In this document: in pieces, positions 28,345 to 37,508 of the stretch
How positions within the stretch are numbered: position 1 is the first letter of the stretch
How the letters are laid out: every line of letters starts with the position of its first letter
NCBI GenBank assembly: GCA_903929355.1
Contig: CAIYUN010000018.1
Span: forward strand, 49,358-113,357
Length of the DNA: 64,000 bases
From: an uncultured Opitutaceae bacterium
GTDB taxonomy: Bacteria > Verrucomicrobiota > Verrucomicrobiia > Opitutales > Opitutaceae
Reading direction: 5' to 3'
Position numbers and translations under genes: made by a program
The notes under the pieces: model-generated
Told to the model about the DNA's origin: nothing
Seen by the model: only the letters and a program-made list of their open reading frames with translations
Databases searched by the model: none

Positions 28345-29748
28345 TCACTTCAGGGCTTTGTTCCAACGGGCAAACTGCCGCGCAATTTGAGTGGGACCGG
28401 GCATGCCGGTGCCGATGCGTTTCGCCAAGGCACGCCGGAGGTCAAATACCCCGGCCCAATCGGGGCCGAATGCCGGGTTGATCTTTTTCACCTCCACAGT
28501 CGGCAGGCGGTTGAGCGGCACCCCGGATTTCTCCGCCAGTTTCACGACCGCCCCGACTGCATGGTGGGCCTGGCGGAAGGGCACCCCTTTGGTCACCAGA
28601 TAGTCGGCCAGGTCGGTCGCCAGCAACGCGGGATCGGCGGCGGCGGCGGCGCAGCGGGCGGCATTGATGGTGAGCCCGCCGGCCAGCCCGGCCAGGACAT
28701 CGGCGCAGATCGCCGCCTGGTCGAAAGTGTCGAACACCGGTGGCTTGTCCTCCTGCAGGTCGCGGTTATAGGTGAGCGGGAGTCCTTTGATCAGCGTGAG
28801 CAGCGTCTGCAGGTTGCCCTGCAGCCGGGCGGACTTGCCCCGCAACAGCTCGCAGGCGTCGGGGTTCTTCTTCTGCGGCATCAGCGATGACCCGGTGCAG
28901 AAGGCGTCCGGCAGTGAGACAAAGCCAAACTCCGTGCTGCTCCACAAAATCAGATCCTCCGCGATCCGCGAAAGGTGCGAGCCGAAAAGCGCGCCGGCGG
29001 CGGCGAACTCGACGAACAAATCGCGGTCGGCGACGGCGTCCATCGAGTTCTGGGTGAGCTGTGGCCGGCCTCGCGCGTCCACAAAGCCCAGCACCCGGGC
29101 GGTGAACTCCCGGTCCACCGGCAGGGTGGTGCCGGCGAGGGCGCCGCTGCCGAGTGGGCACCAGTTGGCGGAAGCGGCGACTGCGGCCAGCCGCGCGCGA
29201 TCGCGGGCCAGCATCTCCAGCCAGGCAAAGACATGGTGGGCGAGGAAGACCGGCTGGGCCCGCTGCAGGTGGGTGTAGCCGGGGATGAGCACGCGGCGGT
29301 GGGCCGCCGCGACGCCGAGCAGCGCGCGTTGCACGGCCCGGATTTTTTCCCCGAGCACCCCGCAGGCGTGCTTGAACCACAGGCGCATGTCGGTGGCGAC
29401 CTGGTCGTTGCGGCTGCGCGCGGTGTGCAGTTTGGCGGCGGCCGGCACGCGGCGCGTCAGCGCCCGCTCGATGTTCATGTGCACATCCTCCAACGCCGCG
29501 TCCCACTTGAACCGGCCGGCGGAAATCTCGGCGAGAATGGCGTCAAGGCCGGCATGGATGGCGGCGCGTTCCCGCACGCTCAGCAGCCCCACGCGCGCCA
29601 GCATGGCCGCGTGGGCCTGGCTGCCCGCGATGTCGAACGGCGCGAGCCGCCGGTCATAGGACACGGACTCGCTGAAGCGCAGCATCAGCGCGGCGGGGCC
29701 GACGGCGAACCGTCCGCCCCAAGTGACATGGTGGGCCTGCTTGGGCAT
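28345..29748 (-). CDS. argH: Argininosuccinate lyase
   Basis: 467 residues of the fumarase/aspartase superfamily; cleaves argininosuccinate to arginine and fumarate in the last step of arginine synthesis. Signs: WGGRF at the N-terminus, [32 protein letters not shown] and the family signature [15 protein letters not shown] 29748 begins just before WGGRF; a longer frame adds 20 residues. No other arginine gene is near. Its promoter is shared with the divergent secreted-protein gene at 29835. Confidence 0.95.
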   Translation of the reverse strand: MPKQAHHVTWGGRFAVGPAALMLRFSESVSYDRRLAPFDIAGSQAHAAMLARVGLLSVRERAAIHAGLDAILAEISAGRFKWDAALEDVHMNIERALTRRVPAAAKLHTARSRNDQVATDMRLWFKHACGVLGEKIRAVQRALLGVAAAHRRVLIPGYTHLQRAQPVFLAHHVFAWLEMLARDRARLAAVAASANWCPLGSGALAGTTLPVDREFTARVLGFVDARGRPQLTQNSMDAVADRDLFVEFAAAGALFGSHLSRIAEDLILWSSTEFGFVSLPDAFCTGSSLMPQKKNPDACELLRGKSARLQGNLQTLLTLIKGLPLTYNRDLQEDKPPVFDTFDQAAICADVLAGLAGGLTINAARCAAAAADPALLATDLADYLVTKGVPFRQAHHAVGAVVKLAEKSGVPLNRLPTVEVKKINPAFGPDWAGVFDLRRALAKRIGTGMPGPTQIARQFARWNKALK

Positions 29749-29834
29749 GTCGCGCAGCAGAGGCCGTCCCGCCCGCGGGCGCAACGCGAAAGAACAGTTG
29801 CGCCCCACCGCCCGACCGCCCAGCCTGCGGTCGG

Positions 29835-30290
29835 ATGCCCCGCCTGCGACTCATCACCGCCCTCTGCCTGCTGCCCGCCGGCGCGTTGGCCGCGCCGACG
29901 GACGAGGCGGTCGTCCTGCCGGCCAAAACCTCGGTTTATCTCGGCACCATGACCCTGGCCCTCACGCCGCTCATCCGCTCCGGCACCCGCTTCGAATCCA
30001 CCTACACGGCGAAGTTTTTCCCCCTGGTCTTTTTTGGCGAACAAGGACGGTTTTGGATCGGGGCGACCGATGCGGATCTCGCCCGGGTGGCCAAAGGCGA
30101 GACCGTGACTTTCACCGGCGAGGCCGAGAGCAGCGACCATGAGAAACACCGGGTCACCGGCCACATCACCCCCAAGGACGCCGCGTCCGGCTCAATCCAT
30201 GTGAGGGTGTTTGTGACCACGACCGAGGCGATCCCCTTCGACTCGACCTACCGGTTCACCGGTCCGCCCGCCGCCCCCGGCGGCAAGTGA
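29835..30290 (+). CDS. Small secreted protein of unknown function
   Basis: 151 residues with a signal peptide (1-19, ALAAPTD). The rest is mainly beta: [29 protein letters not shown] and [25 protein letters not shown], a possible single beta-sandwich. Its 3' end overlaps the convergent OsmC gene by 43 bases. Divergent from argH. No family recognised. Confidence 0.55.
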   Translation: MPRLRLITALCLLPAGALAAPTDEAVVLPAKTSVYLGTMTLALTPLIRSGTRFESTYTAKFFPLVFFGEQGRFWIGATDADLARVAKGETVTFTGEAESSDHEKHRVTGHITPKDAASGSIHVRVFVTTTEAIPFDSTYRFTGPPAAPGGK

Positions 30291-30685
30291 AACTCGATCA
30301 CCTTCTCCACCTCCGGAGCGAGACTGCGATACACCGGGCAGCCGTTCGCCGCGCGCGCGAGCACTCCGGCCGGCACCTGGCCGGCGGCCGACGGCAGCCA
30401 GATTTGCAACGCGAGCCGCGCCAGTCGGCGCGGGGCCTCGGCGGACATCTCCTTGGTCACCTCGTAGCGGAATGGTCCGAGCTCGACGCCATGCTGCCGC
30501 GCGGCGATCGCCATGGTCGTGGCCACACAGGTGGCCAACGCCGTGGCGACGAGGTCGGTGGGGGAGAACGCCTCGCCGCGGCCCTGGTTGTCCTTGGGCG
30601 CGTCGGTCACAAGGGTGTTGCCCGAGGGCGTGTGGGTCGCGGTGCAATGCAGCCCGCCTTGGTATTCACCGGTGATTTTGATCAT
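30248..30685 (-). CDS. OsmC-family peroxide reductase
   Basis: 145 residues. Two redox cysteines are C53 (ATALATCVATTM) and C116 (RAANGCPVYRSL), with the helix and spacing of OsmC/Ohr proteins that reduce organic peroxides. It is shorter than Ohr and nearer to YhfA-type OsmC members. It is followed by the GT9 gene on the far side and ends inside the convergent small secreted gene. Confidence 0.88.
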   Translation of the reverse strand: MIKITGEYQGGLHCTATHTPSGNTLVTDAPKDNQGRGEAFSPTDLVATALATCVATTMAIAARQHGVELGPFRYEVTKEMSAEAPRRLARLALQIWLPSAAGQVPAGVLARAANGCPVYRSLAPEVEKVIEFHLPPGAAGGPVNR

Positions 30686-30787
30686 GAGGAATGGGTCGGG
30701 ACGGCGCGATCACACCGGCGCCAGGCCGACCTTGGACCCACTGTGGGCGGCACCCGCGCAGTTGCAAAGGCCAAACAGCCGCAGAAC

Positions 30788-31933
30788 TCAATCAACCGCG
30801 ACCGCCGCCGGTCCCCCGGTCATCCGCCGCCACGCCGCGAGCACCTCCGCCGGGGTGATGGAGGCCAGGGGCGAAATTACCCCCGCCGGGGTCGGATCGG
30901 GTGAGACGACCACCTGCGCTGGCGCAGTGGTTGGTTTCGGTCCGCATTGTACCAGCATGTCGCCGATGATCAGCACCACCACCGGACACCCCACGGCGGT
31001 CGCCGCATGCGACGGCCCGGTGTCGACGCTGATCATGCTGTGGGCGCGGGCCAGCAACGCGAACAGGCGGGGAATGGGCAGTTGGCCGGCGACGTTGAAC
31101 ACCCGGGCTCCGGCGCATTCCCGTACGATGTCCGCCGCCAGATTCCATTCGCCGGTCGAACCGCAGACCAGCACTTGGGCGTTGGGCAGAGTCGCGTTCA
31201 CCCCTTGGATCACGGCCGCCCAGTTCCCGGTGGCCCAATATTTGATATTGCTCGCCCGTTGAGGGGCGCCGCGACGCATGGTTTTCTTGTTGCCGGGCTG
31301 GATGAGGACGATGGGCTCGTCGGCGCGCCACCAGTCTTGGCGGGCCAGCCATTCCGCACAATCCTTCCTGATTGCCGGGGTTGGTTCCAGATGATGGTCG
31401 GGCAGCCGTCCGGGCCAGCGCTCCAGGGTAACACCGCCGAGCGCAAGCGGGGTCTGATGGGCAAAACGCAGGAAATGCTCGATCACATGCTCGCCCGGCC
31501 GCCGGGGAATCACCGGGAGCGGACAGATCCATTCAGCCTTGACGCCGCCCAGGCGCAGGAGCCGGTAGGTTTTGGGCTCGTGCTCACAAACATAGACCGG
31601 ACCGGGGGGGCGAGTGCGCAACCATGCAACCAGCCGCCATTGGCTCGGATTAAGCAGGAATGGCGTCCGCCGGCTGGAGAGGAGCCGGAGGGTGCCCGGC
31701 GATTCCAAGGTTTGCCACAAAGGCTCCGTCGCCGGGGTTGATGATATCAGATCGACCGGCTGCCCATACCGCCGGGCCAGCGCCCGCAGCAGGGGCACGA
31801 GCATGATCATGTCGCCAAAAGCGCCGAAGCGCACCACCAGCGGCGGGGCCGGCGCCCGGGTGGTGGGGGCCACGGGGAATTCCGCCGCCTCAGGCCCGGG
31901 GTCGGTAGAGCTGGGGATTGAGGGCGGGGTCAT
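30788..31933 (-). CDS. Glycosyltransferase family 9 (heptosyltransferase-like)
   Basis: 381 residues of the GT-B fold. The N-terminal half has VVRFGAFGDMIMLVPLLRAL and the C-terminal half SVDTGPSHAATAVGCPVV, the donor-site motif of GT9 enzymes such as WaaC and WaaF. It likely adds heptose or another sugar to the LPS core. Start at ATG 31933 (a 54-base longer frame exists). Overlaps the DUF4254 gene upstream by 44 bases. This pair is common in Verrucomicrobiota and Bacteroidota. Confidence 0.85.
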   Translation of the reverse strand: MTPPSIPSSTDPGPEAAEFPVAPTTRAPAPPLVVRFGAFGDMIMLVPLLRALARRYGQPVDLISSTPATEPLWQTLESPGTLRLLSSRRTPFLLNPSQWRLVAWLRTRPPGPVYVCEHEPKTYRLLRLGGVKAEWICPLPVIPRRPGEHVIEHFLRFAHQTPLALGGVTLERWPGRLPDHHLEPTPAIRKDCAEWLARQDWWRADEPIVLIQPGNKKTMRRGAPQRASNIKYWATGNWAAVIQGVNATLPNAQVLVCGSTGEWNLAADIVRECAGARVFNVAGQLPIPRLFALLARAHSMISVDTGPSHAATAVGCPVVVLIIGDMLVQCGPKPTTAPAQVVVSPDPTPAGVISPLASITPAEVLAAWRRMTGGPAAVAVD

Positions 31934-32474
31934 TATACATTTTGAACTGAAGAAAGACTGAAAAGGTGCGGCGGTGCGCAGCCACATCGGCCAAAAACTC
32001 GCCCAAACATCGGGTCAGATCCTCCCGCTGCCGCAGGATGCGGGCCAGCTTGGCGGCACAGTTTTCCCGGTGGGCCGCGGTCGCATCGGCGCGGTTGGAC
32101 TCCTCCCGCATATGATATTCCTTGAGCGCCAGAATCGAAAGCCGGTCCATGATCATGCCGGGGGTTTCCGAGTTGAGCGGGCAGCCGGCCACGGCGGGTT
32201 GGAGGGCGGCGGCGACCGCCTGGTCCAGCGCCTCAATGAAGTTGTTGCGCTCCTGATTGAACCGGTCGATCGCGCGCTTCGAGCGATACACCGCCTCAAA
32301 ACCAAGATCGTCCCGGCGGGCCAGGTCCTCCTCGTGCCAGAGCAGGAAATTGCGCAGATGGTTTTGCTCCACCAGCCCGGCCAAGCCCTCTCCCCCGGCG
32401 GCAGGTGGGTGGGCATGCCAGCGGAGGGTCAGCCGGGTTTGCAGACCCGCGATTGCCGGAGCGTCGAGATCCAT
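31890..32474 (-). CDS. DUF4254 family protein
   Basis: 194 residues, mostly helical, with conserved LRNFLLWHEEDLARRDDLG, YRSKRAIDRFNQERNNFIE, NSETPGMIMDRLSILALKEYHMRE. DUF4254 proteins are usually encoded beside LPS glycosyltransferases; the function is not established. It overlaps GT9 by 44 bases, so the two are probably made together. Strongly charged, no membrane segment. Confidence 0.85.
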   Translation of the reverse strand: MDLDAPAIAGLQTRLTLRWHAHPPAAGGEGLAGLVEQNHLRNFLLWHEEDLARRDDLGFEAVYRSKRAIDRFNQERNNFIEALDQAVAAALQPAVAGCPLNSETPGMIMDRLSILALKEYHMREESNRADATAAHRENCAAKLARILRQREDLTRCLGEFLADVAAHRRTFSVFLQFKMYNDPALNPQLYRPRA

Positions 32475-33054
32475 GGGAAAGATTGCGGGGTGAGGCTGAA
32501 ACCGGTCGGAGGGGCGTCAAGCGCGAACCGACCCCATGCTCATGGCAAGTGAGGCCATCCGAAGTATTCGCCGCCCACCATTAGTCATTTGAGACCAGTC
32601 CCAAACCGAGCTTAATTCGGCGGCAGGGTTTGCCCTAGTTCGACCAGGAAACCACGGGAGAGTCGAAGTGGTGAGTGGATAATTGCCGGAATTATGGAAT
32701 ATAAAATCACCGGAGCGTTTTATTAACCTCTCGGGGCGATTATGGACAACGATTTTGCGCTTATCACGGTTTACAACAAAAGCTTGGTACTGCTCCCCGG
32801 CTGATCAGGCATCGGGCAGGGCAACCCGTGCGATTGGCCTTTCCTGCCCACGCCTGAGCGGGTGCGCCGGACGCGATCGGAGGGTTAACATACCTTGCAG
32901 ACCTCCTTCTCCATAAGCGGTGGGCTGAAGTGGATTCATTACCATCGGTGGATATAATAACCGCCGCAGTATTTACCAAAGCGACCGTCTGCCATCAGCC
33001 TGCGGAAATAGGCGACGCGGGCCCCCGCGATCAGGATGGTTTTCCCTTGCATAA
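32475..33054. other. Long intergenic region with structured element
   Basis: 580 bases without a convincing gene; the short frame at 32683-32916 has no domain. Bases 32806-32856 form a strong two-part stem: CAGGC (32806-32810) with GCCTG, and GGGCAGG with CCTGCCC (32843-32849), closing a 22-base loop. It is followed by GCGGGTGCGCCGGACGCG, itself pairable. This could be part of a small RNA upstream of the HTH-protein gene. I do not recognise a named RNA family. The rest shows nothing I can interpret. Confidence 0.35.
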
Positions 33055-33477
33055 ATGAATCCAAAAGCCCAAGCTGGGCTTATGGTAACTGAAAAAATTA
33101 AACAACTCGCAGATCTAAAGGCCAAGGCCGCCAAATTGGAGGCCTCGTTGGAAGCCCAGCGTCCGGCCGCGCTGGCGGCTCTGCCGGCGGAATTCGGCTT
33201 CGACAGCCTGGCGGCCTTCATCAAGGCGCTCAAGGGAGCCGCCGGTCGCAAATACAAGGTCAAGAAGACCAAGGCCGCCAAGGTCGCCAAACCCCGCAAA
33301 CGCAAGCGGGTGAAGATTACCTCCGAGATCAAGGCGGCAATCAAAGCGGCGGCCGAGGCCGGCAAGACCGGAGCGGTTATCGCCAAGGAGCTCGGTATTT
33401 CTTCGGCCAGTGTACAGAATGTGAAGAAGGAGTTCGGTCTCACGAAGCCGCGCGCGACGGCAGCTGACCCGGTCTGA
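33055..33477 (+). CDS. Basic HTH protein with N-terminal coiled coil
   Basis: 140 residues (131 from the ATG at 33082). The N-terminal half is a predicted helix with heptads (VTEKIKQLADLKAKAAKLEASLEAQ), like H-NS or SMC-type oligomerisation regions, then a Lys-rich patch (KKTKAAKVAKPRKRKRVK, near 78-95). The C-terminal part KTGAVIAKELGISSASVQNVKKEFG is a helix-turn-helix of the homeodomain/resolvase type. It is probably a DNA-binding nucleoid-type protein; no characterised homolog comes to mind. A weak terminator follows. Confidence 0.65.
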   Translation: MNPKAQAGLMVTEKIKQLADLKAKAAKLEASLEAQRPAALAALPAEFGFDSLAAFIKALKGAAGRKYKVKKTKAAKVAKPRKRKRVKITSEIKAAIKAAAEAGKTGAVIAKELGISSASVQNVKKEFGLTKPRATAADPV

Positions 33478-33524
33478 GGCCGGCCCCGCTTCGGCCCTGG
33501 GGCCGCCCAATGGCCTCATGCGAC

Positions 33525-33560
33525 CGCCCCCCCCAATCCTCCGGGATCGGCTGGGGGGCG
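33525..33560 (+). terminator. GC-rich hairpin after the HTH gene
   Basis: CGCCCCCCCC (33525-33534) pairs with TGGGGGGCG (33552-33560) around an 18-base loop that can itself pair (TCCGGGA), followed by TTTGTG. It is a likely but imperfect terminator since the T tract is short. Confidence 0.5.
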
Positions 33561-33637
33561 TTTGTGATTAATTCTATTGCACGTGGCCTTGCGTCGGGCC
33601 GGCTTTGGGTCAGAATGATGACTGTTCCTCTTACCCC

Positions 33638-34087
33638 ATGAACACCCCCATCAACGTGCTCCTGCACCGAAAGGTCTCGTCGGCGGTCCATACCCTGCCG
33701 CCTTCTGCCAGCGTGATTGAAGCGGTCAACACCATGAACCAACACAAGGTTGGGTCCGTGCTGGTCACCACCGCCCGCCGTCTGGTCGGCATCTTTACCG
33801 AGCGGGATGTGCTCACCCGTGTCGTGGGTCTGGGTCGGGATCCGGGAGCCACCACCCTTGACGAGGTCATGACCCACCAGCCGGTCACCATCCTCCCGTC
33901 GGTCACCGTGGACAAGGTGATGGAGATCATCACCGTTTACCGGGTGCGACGTCTGCCGGTGCTCGACGAGCATGGCGCGATTCTCGGTCTGATCTCGGTC
34001 GGCGACCTCATGGCCTGGCTGGTCGAAGCCCACCAAGCCGAGGCCACCAACCTGCGCGAGTACATCCGCGGCAGCGAGCCCGGTTAA
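33638..34087 (+). CDS. CBS-domain pair protein
   Basis: 149 residues containing two CBS domains (about 8-62 and 72-128), with the usual NTMNQHKVGSVLVTTARR...IFTERDVLTRVV and IITVYRVRRLPVLDEHGAILGLISVGDLM. Such stand-alone pairs bind adenosine nucleotides and act as energy sensors. Ends tail-to-tail with the methyltransferase/GT2 gene, overlapping by four bases. ATG 33638 begins the domain; a longer frame adds 11 residues. Confidence 0.85.
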   Translation: MNTPINVLLHRKVSSAVHTLPPSASVIEAVNTMNQHKVGSVLVTTARRLVGIFTERDVLTRVVGLGRDPGATTLDEVMTHQPVTILPSVTVDKVMEIITVYRVRRLPVLDEHGAILGLISVGDLMAWLVEAHQAEATNLREYIRGSEPG

Positions 34088-35565
34088 GTCCGGTCGGCGG
34101 GCGGCTTCAGGGCTGGTGGCGCGGCCGGCGTCTGCAGCGGGAAGCAGCGCAGCTTCCACAGGCCGAACCAGGTCATGCGCGCCAGAATCCAGCCATGGCG
34201 GAAGCGGGAGATGTTGGTCTCACCATAGGTGCGGTCCTTGTAGCGGACGGGCACGTCGCGGAGGCGCAGGCCGAGCAGCGCCGCGCCAAACAGCAGGTTG
34301 AAATCCCCGAAGGGGTCGAAGTCCCCGAACGCCGCGATGCGGCGCAACAGGCGCTCGTAGTCGGAACGCAGCAGCATCTTGGTGCCGCAGAGGCTGTCCT
34401 TGACCGGCTGGCCGAGGACAAACGAGAGGGACTGGGCAAAAAATTTGTTCCCCAGCAGATTGAGGAAACGCATCGCGCGCTGCTCCATCGGATAGACCAG
34501 CCGGCTGCCGTTGGCAAACTCGGCGCGGCCGGTGGCGATGGCGTCGTAAAACTTTGCCAGCTCCTCCGGCGGCGCGGTGAGATCGGCGTCCTGGATGACG
34601 AGCACCTCGCCGGTCGCGGCGGCGAAGCCGGCATGGACCGCATCCCACTTGCCCTTGCCGGGCTGTTGCAGCGCCCGCACCCGGTGCGGGCCGCGGTAGG
34701 CCGCGACCTCGCGCTGGATGACGGCCCAGGTGTCGTCCCGGCTGTGGCCCTCGACGAAGATGACCTCGGTGCCGCGGCCCAGGACGGGGATGCGCTCGAG
34801 CGCGGCGCGGATGTTGCCGGCTTCGTTGCGCGCGGGCACCACCACCGAGCAGGAGACGGGCGCGGACAGCCGGGGCGCGCGCACCGGTCGGGCGGTGACG
34901 CAGAGCGTGATGCCGAAGTGCCGCAGGCCGGGCAGACGGACGGCCAGACGGTTGAGCAGCGGCGAGACGAGCGGGACCCCGAACGGGAAAAGCTGCTGGC
35001 GCTCGAAGCGCACCACCTCCCAGCCGGCCAGCTCGAGGAGGTTGAATAAATCGGGGTGGGCGAGCCAGGCGCTCGGCGGCTGCGGCATCACCATCCCCAC
35101 CGTGGTGGCCAGGCGCAGCGGGCCGAGCCAGAGGGTGTTGAGCGTGGTGAGGTGCAGGCGGGTGCGCGCGTGGGCTGCCGCGTGCAGCCGCTCGAAGACC
35201 CGCTGGATGTCGTCCAGGTACCCGGTGAGGTAATCCAGCACGATGTGGTCAAACGGCTCGCCGTCCCAGCCGGCGGTCGCAGCGTCGGCCACCCGAAACT
35301 CCAGCCCGGGTTGCGCGCCATGGCGGGCCTGCGCCTTCGCGATCATCGCGGGGCTGAAATCGCAGCCGAGCCCGCGCCCGGGCGCGAGCGAAGCCAGCAG
35401 GTCCCCCGCGCCGCAGCCGAGCTCGAGCACACTTTCGCCCTCCGGGATCTGGTGGCGGAAGTGCGTGCGGAGCTGTGCGTGAAACGCGTGCTGCAGGCGG
35501 CGGGCATCCGCGTCGTGGGCGGCGACCCAGTCGAAATGCGTGCGGAGGTCGGGTGGGGGGGTCAT
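34084..35565 (-). CDS. Methyltransferase-GT2 fusion glycosyltransferase
   Basis: 493 residues. Residues 1 to about 220 are a class I methyltransferase with VLELGCGAGDLLASLA as the SAM site; residues about 235-475 are a GT2 glycosyltransferase related to dolichyl/undecaprenyl phosphate sugar transferases (CSVVVPARNEAGNIRAAL, VIFVEGHSRDDTW, VIQDADLTAPPEEL). The fusion suggests sugar transfer to a lipid carrier coupled to methylation. It starts with an ATGA overlap with the upstream GT-C gene and belongs to the pilin/glycosylation block. Confidence 0.75.
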   Translation of the reverse strand: MTPPPDLRTHFDWVAAHDADARRLQHAFHAQLRTHFRHQIPEGESVLELGCGAGDLLASLAPGRGLGCDFSPAMIAKAQARHGAQPGLEFRVADAATAGWDGEPFDHIVLDYLTGYLDDIQRVFERLHAAAHARTRLHLTTLNTLWLGPLRLATTVGMVMPQPPSAWLAHPDLFNLLELAGWEVVRFERQQLFPFGVPLVSPLLNRLAVRLPGLRHFGITLCVTARPVRAPRLSAPVSCSVVVPARNEAGNIRAALERIPVLGRGTEVIFVEGHSRDDTWAVIQREVAAYRGPHRVRALQQPGKGKWDAVHAGFAAATGEVLVIQDADLTAPPEELAKFYDAIATGRAEFANGSRLVYPMEQRAMRFLNLLGNKFFAQSLSFVLGQPVKDSLCGTKMLLRSDYERLLRRIAAFGDFDPFGDFNLLFGAALLGLRLRDVPVRYKDRTYGETNISRFRHGWILARMTWFGLWKLRCFPLQTPAAPPALKPPADRT

Positions 35566-37508
35566 CGCGGGGCCAGGCTGATGGGCTGCAAGGCGGAAGG
35601 GCTTAAGTCGGCCCCTGGAGGAGTAAGCGAACGAGCCGGAAGGGGGGAGGCCGGCGCGGGCGGGGGCAGATTGATCGCGACGACGCGGCTGATGCGCGCG
35701 AGGTGGCCGCCGAAGCGCCGCTCGGCCACCGGCTCCAGCACATAGGCGGCCGGCAGGCGGTCGCGCGGATCGAGCTGGAAGCCGCCGGCGGCCCCGACCG
35801 GGCGCCACGATTGCAGCACCAGCACCTCGCGGAAGGTGTGCTGGTCGAGGTGAAACCCCACGCCCTCGGCGTGGTCGCGGGCACGCTCGATCTGGATGGC
35901 AGCCACCTGCTCCACATACCACGGGAGCACGGACTTGTTGGTGATGATGAGGCGGTCCCCGGGCCGTCGGGCGTTGACGACCCGGTCCTCCCAGGCGAGC
36001 TCCTGGCCGAGGACATTGAGGCCGGTGTCGCGGGCGTTGGCGACGAGACCGGTGGTGAATGCGGCCAGCACCGCACCGAGCATGACCACCGGGCCGACGG
36101 GCCGGCGCGGGGCAGTCCATCGCTCCACCGCCAGCGCCAGGCAGAAGACCAGGAGCACCGCAAACGGCAGGCTGAGCCGCGCCACGATCGGGTCGTCAAG
36201 CTGGCCCCAGTAGTAAAACTGGAGGAGCAGCAGGTTGGCGGCGACCGCCGCCCCGACTGCGGCGAGCGCCGCCGGGGCGGGCGGTGCGGTCCGCCAGCGC
36301 GGGAGCGCCCGCAGGCACCGGACCAGCGCGAACCCGAGCGCGACGAAGCCCGCGCCAAACAGCCACCAGGAGTTGGTGAGCAGGTCGTTGACGTTGAAAA
36401 AATAACGCCAGGCATGGGCGAGGTTGTTGGCCAGGTATTTGAGGCCGAAGCGCTGGGCATCGTCCTCGCGCAGTTCCCAGAGCTGCGGCGAACCGGACAA
36501 ATAGGTGTTGTGCAGGGCGTACGGCACCAGGAGCGCGGGGCCGAGCACGGCGGCGGCAGGCAGGATCAGCCGCCCGGCCCGGCGCCAGCCCTCCAGCACC
36601 AGCAGGGCGACCGGTGCGACATAGAGGGCCGACTCGTAGCGGGTCTCCGCGAGGAGCACGACGGCCAGCACCAGCGCGGCCAGGCGCGGCTCGTCGGGGG
36701 CGGCGAGCCAGTACGCCGCGAGGTGGAGCGTGAGGAGCAGCATGGCGAGATTGAGCATCTCCATGCCGGCACCGGTGGCGTTGTGCGCCAGCAGCGAGAA
36801 CGTGCCGAGCACGACCAGCGCGGCCAGCGCCGCGGCCGCCGCCACCAGCCGGCGCGCATAGAGGTAGAAAAGGGCGAGCACCACCGGCATCAGCGCGGTG
36901 TTGAGCGCGAAGGCGTTGGCCGCGCGGTAGCCAGTGAGGTCGTGCAGCAGCGAGACGACGAAGGCGAAAAAGAACGGGCGTTTGTCGAGGTAGGTGCCGT
37001 CCGTCCCCTCCGACCCGATCGGGGTGAAAATCCCATCCACCCAGTGGGCATGGATGAGGGTGCCCGCCTCGCGGTAAAAATGCAGGGTCCACGCGGTGTT
37101 CTGGAGCACGAGCTCGTCGTACAGCACCTTGTAGCCATAGGGCACGGTGAGCACCGCCAGCAGCGTGCAACCGGCGATGATGGCGGCGGCCCGGCGGCGC
37201 TCCCCGCGGCTGAACAGGGGCAGCGCCCGCCACGCACCCGGTGCCACGCGCACGAGCGCAACCACAAACCAGGCAAATGTGAGGGTGATGGCGGCATAGC
37301 CGAAATGCTGGAGATACCGCCCGGCGAGCGCCGCAGGGGTGAGGACAAAGCCGAAGGCCACCGCCAGCACGGCCACCAGCCCGAACAGGGCCAGCCGCAG
37401 CGCCGCGCCCCGCGGCGGCGGCACGGGGCCGCCCGGCGGAATGGCGGCGGGCGGTGGCACCGGCACCGGCCTAGGGCAGCTCGTTGAGCCAGTGCTTGAG
37501 GTATTCAT
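35562..37508 (-). CDS. GT-C membrane glycosyltransferase (ArnT/GT39-like), copy 2
   Basis: 648 residues. About 11 transmembrane helices follow a short Pro-rich cytosolic start. The first large loop has VLYDELVLQNTAW, the acidic DE motif of GT-C enzymes, and DKRPFFFAFVVSLLHDLTGYR. It uses polyprenyl-phosphate sugars to modify lipids or proteins outside the inner membrane. Half of this stretch (for example LTGYRAANAFALNTAL) is shared with the next gene, so they are tandem duplicates. It overlaps the gene upstream by 38 bases and the one downstream by four. Confidence 0.75.
   Translation of the reverse strand: MNTSSTGSTSCPRPVPVPPPAAIPPGGPVPPPRGAALRLALFGLVAVLAVAFGFVLTPAALAGRYLQHFGYAAITLTFAWFVVALVRVAPGAWRALPLFSRGERRRAAAIIAGCTLLAVLTVPYGYKVLYDELVLQNTAWTLHFYREAGTLIHAHWVDGIFTPIGSEGTDGTYLDKRPFFFAFVVSLLHDLTGYRAANAFALNTALMPVVLALFYLYARRLVAAAAALAALVVLGTFSLLAHNATGAGMEMLNLAMLLLTLHLAAYWLAAPDEPRLAALVLAVVLLAETRYESALYVAPVALLVLEGWRRAGRLILPAAAVLGPALLVPYALHNTYLSGSPQLWELREDDAQRFGLKYLANNLAHAWRYFFNVNDLLTNSWWLFGAGFVALGFALVRCLRALPRWRTAPPAPAALAAVGAAVAANLLLLQFYYWGQLDDPIVARLSLPFAVLLVFCLALAVERWTAPRRPVGPVVMLGAVLAAFTTGLVANARDTGLNVLGQELAWEDRVVNARRPGDRLIITNKSVLPWYVEQVAAIQIERARDHAEGVGFHLDQHTFREVLVLQSWRPVGAAGGFQLDPRDRLPAAYVLEPVAERRFGGHLARISRVVAINLPPPAPASPLPARSLTPPGADLSPSALQPISLAPR

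Noticed and set aside
32683..32916. A 77-residue plus-strand frame in the 580-base spacer
   Set aside because: No domain, no composition typical of the genome's proteins, and it overlaps the structured stem; kept as non-coding.
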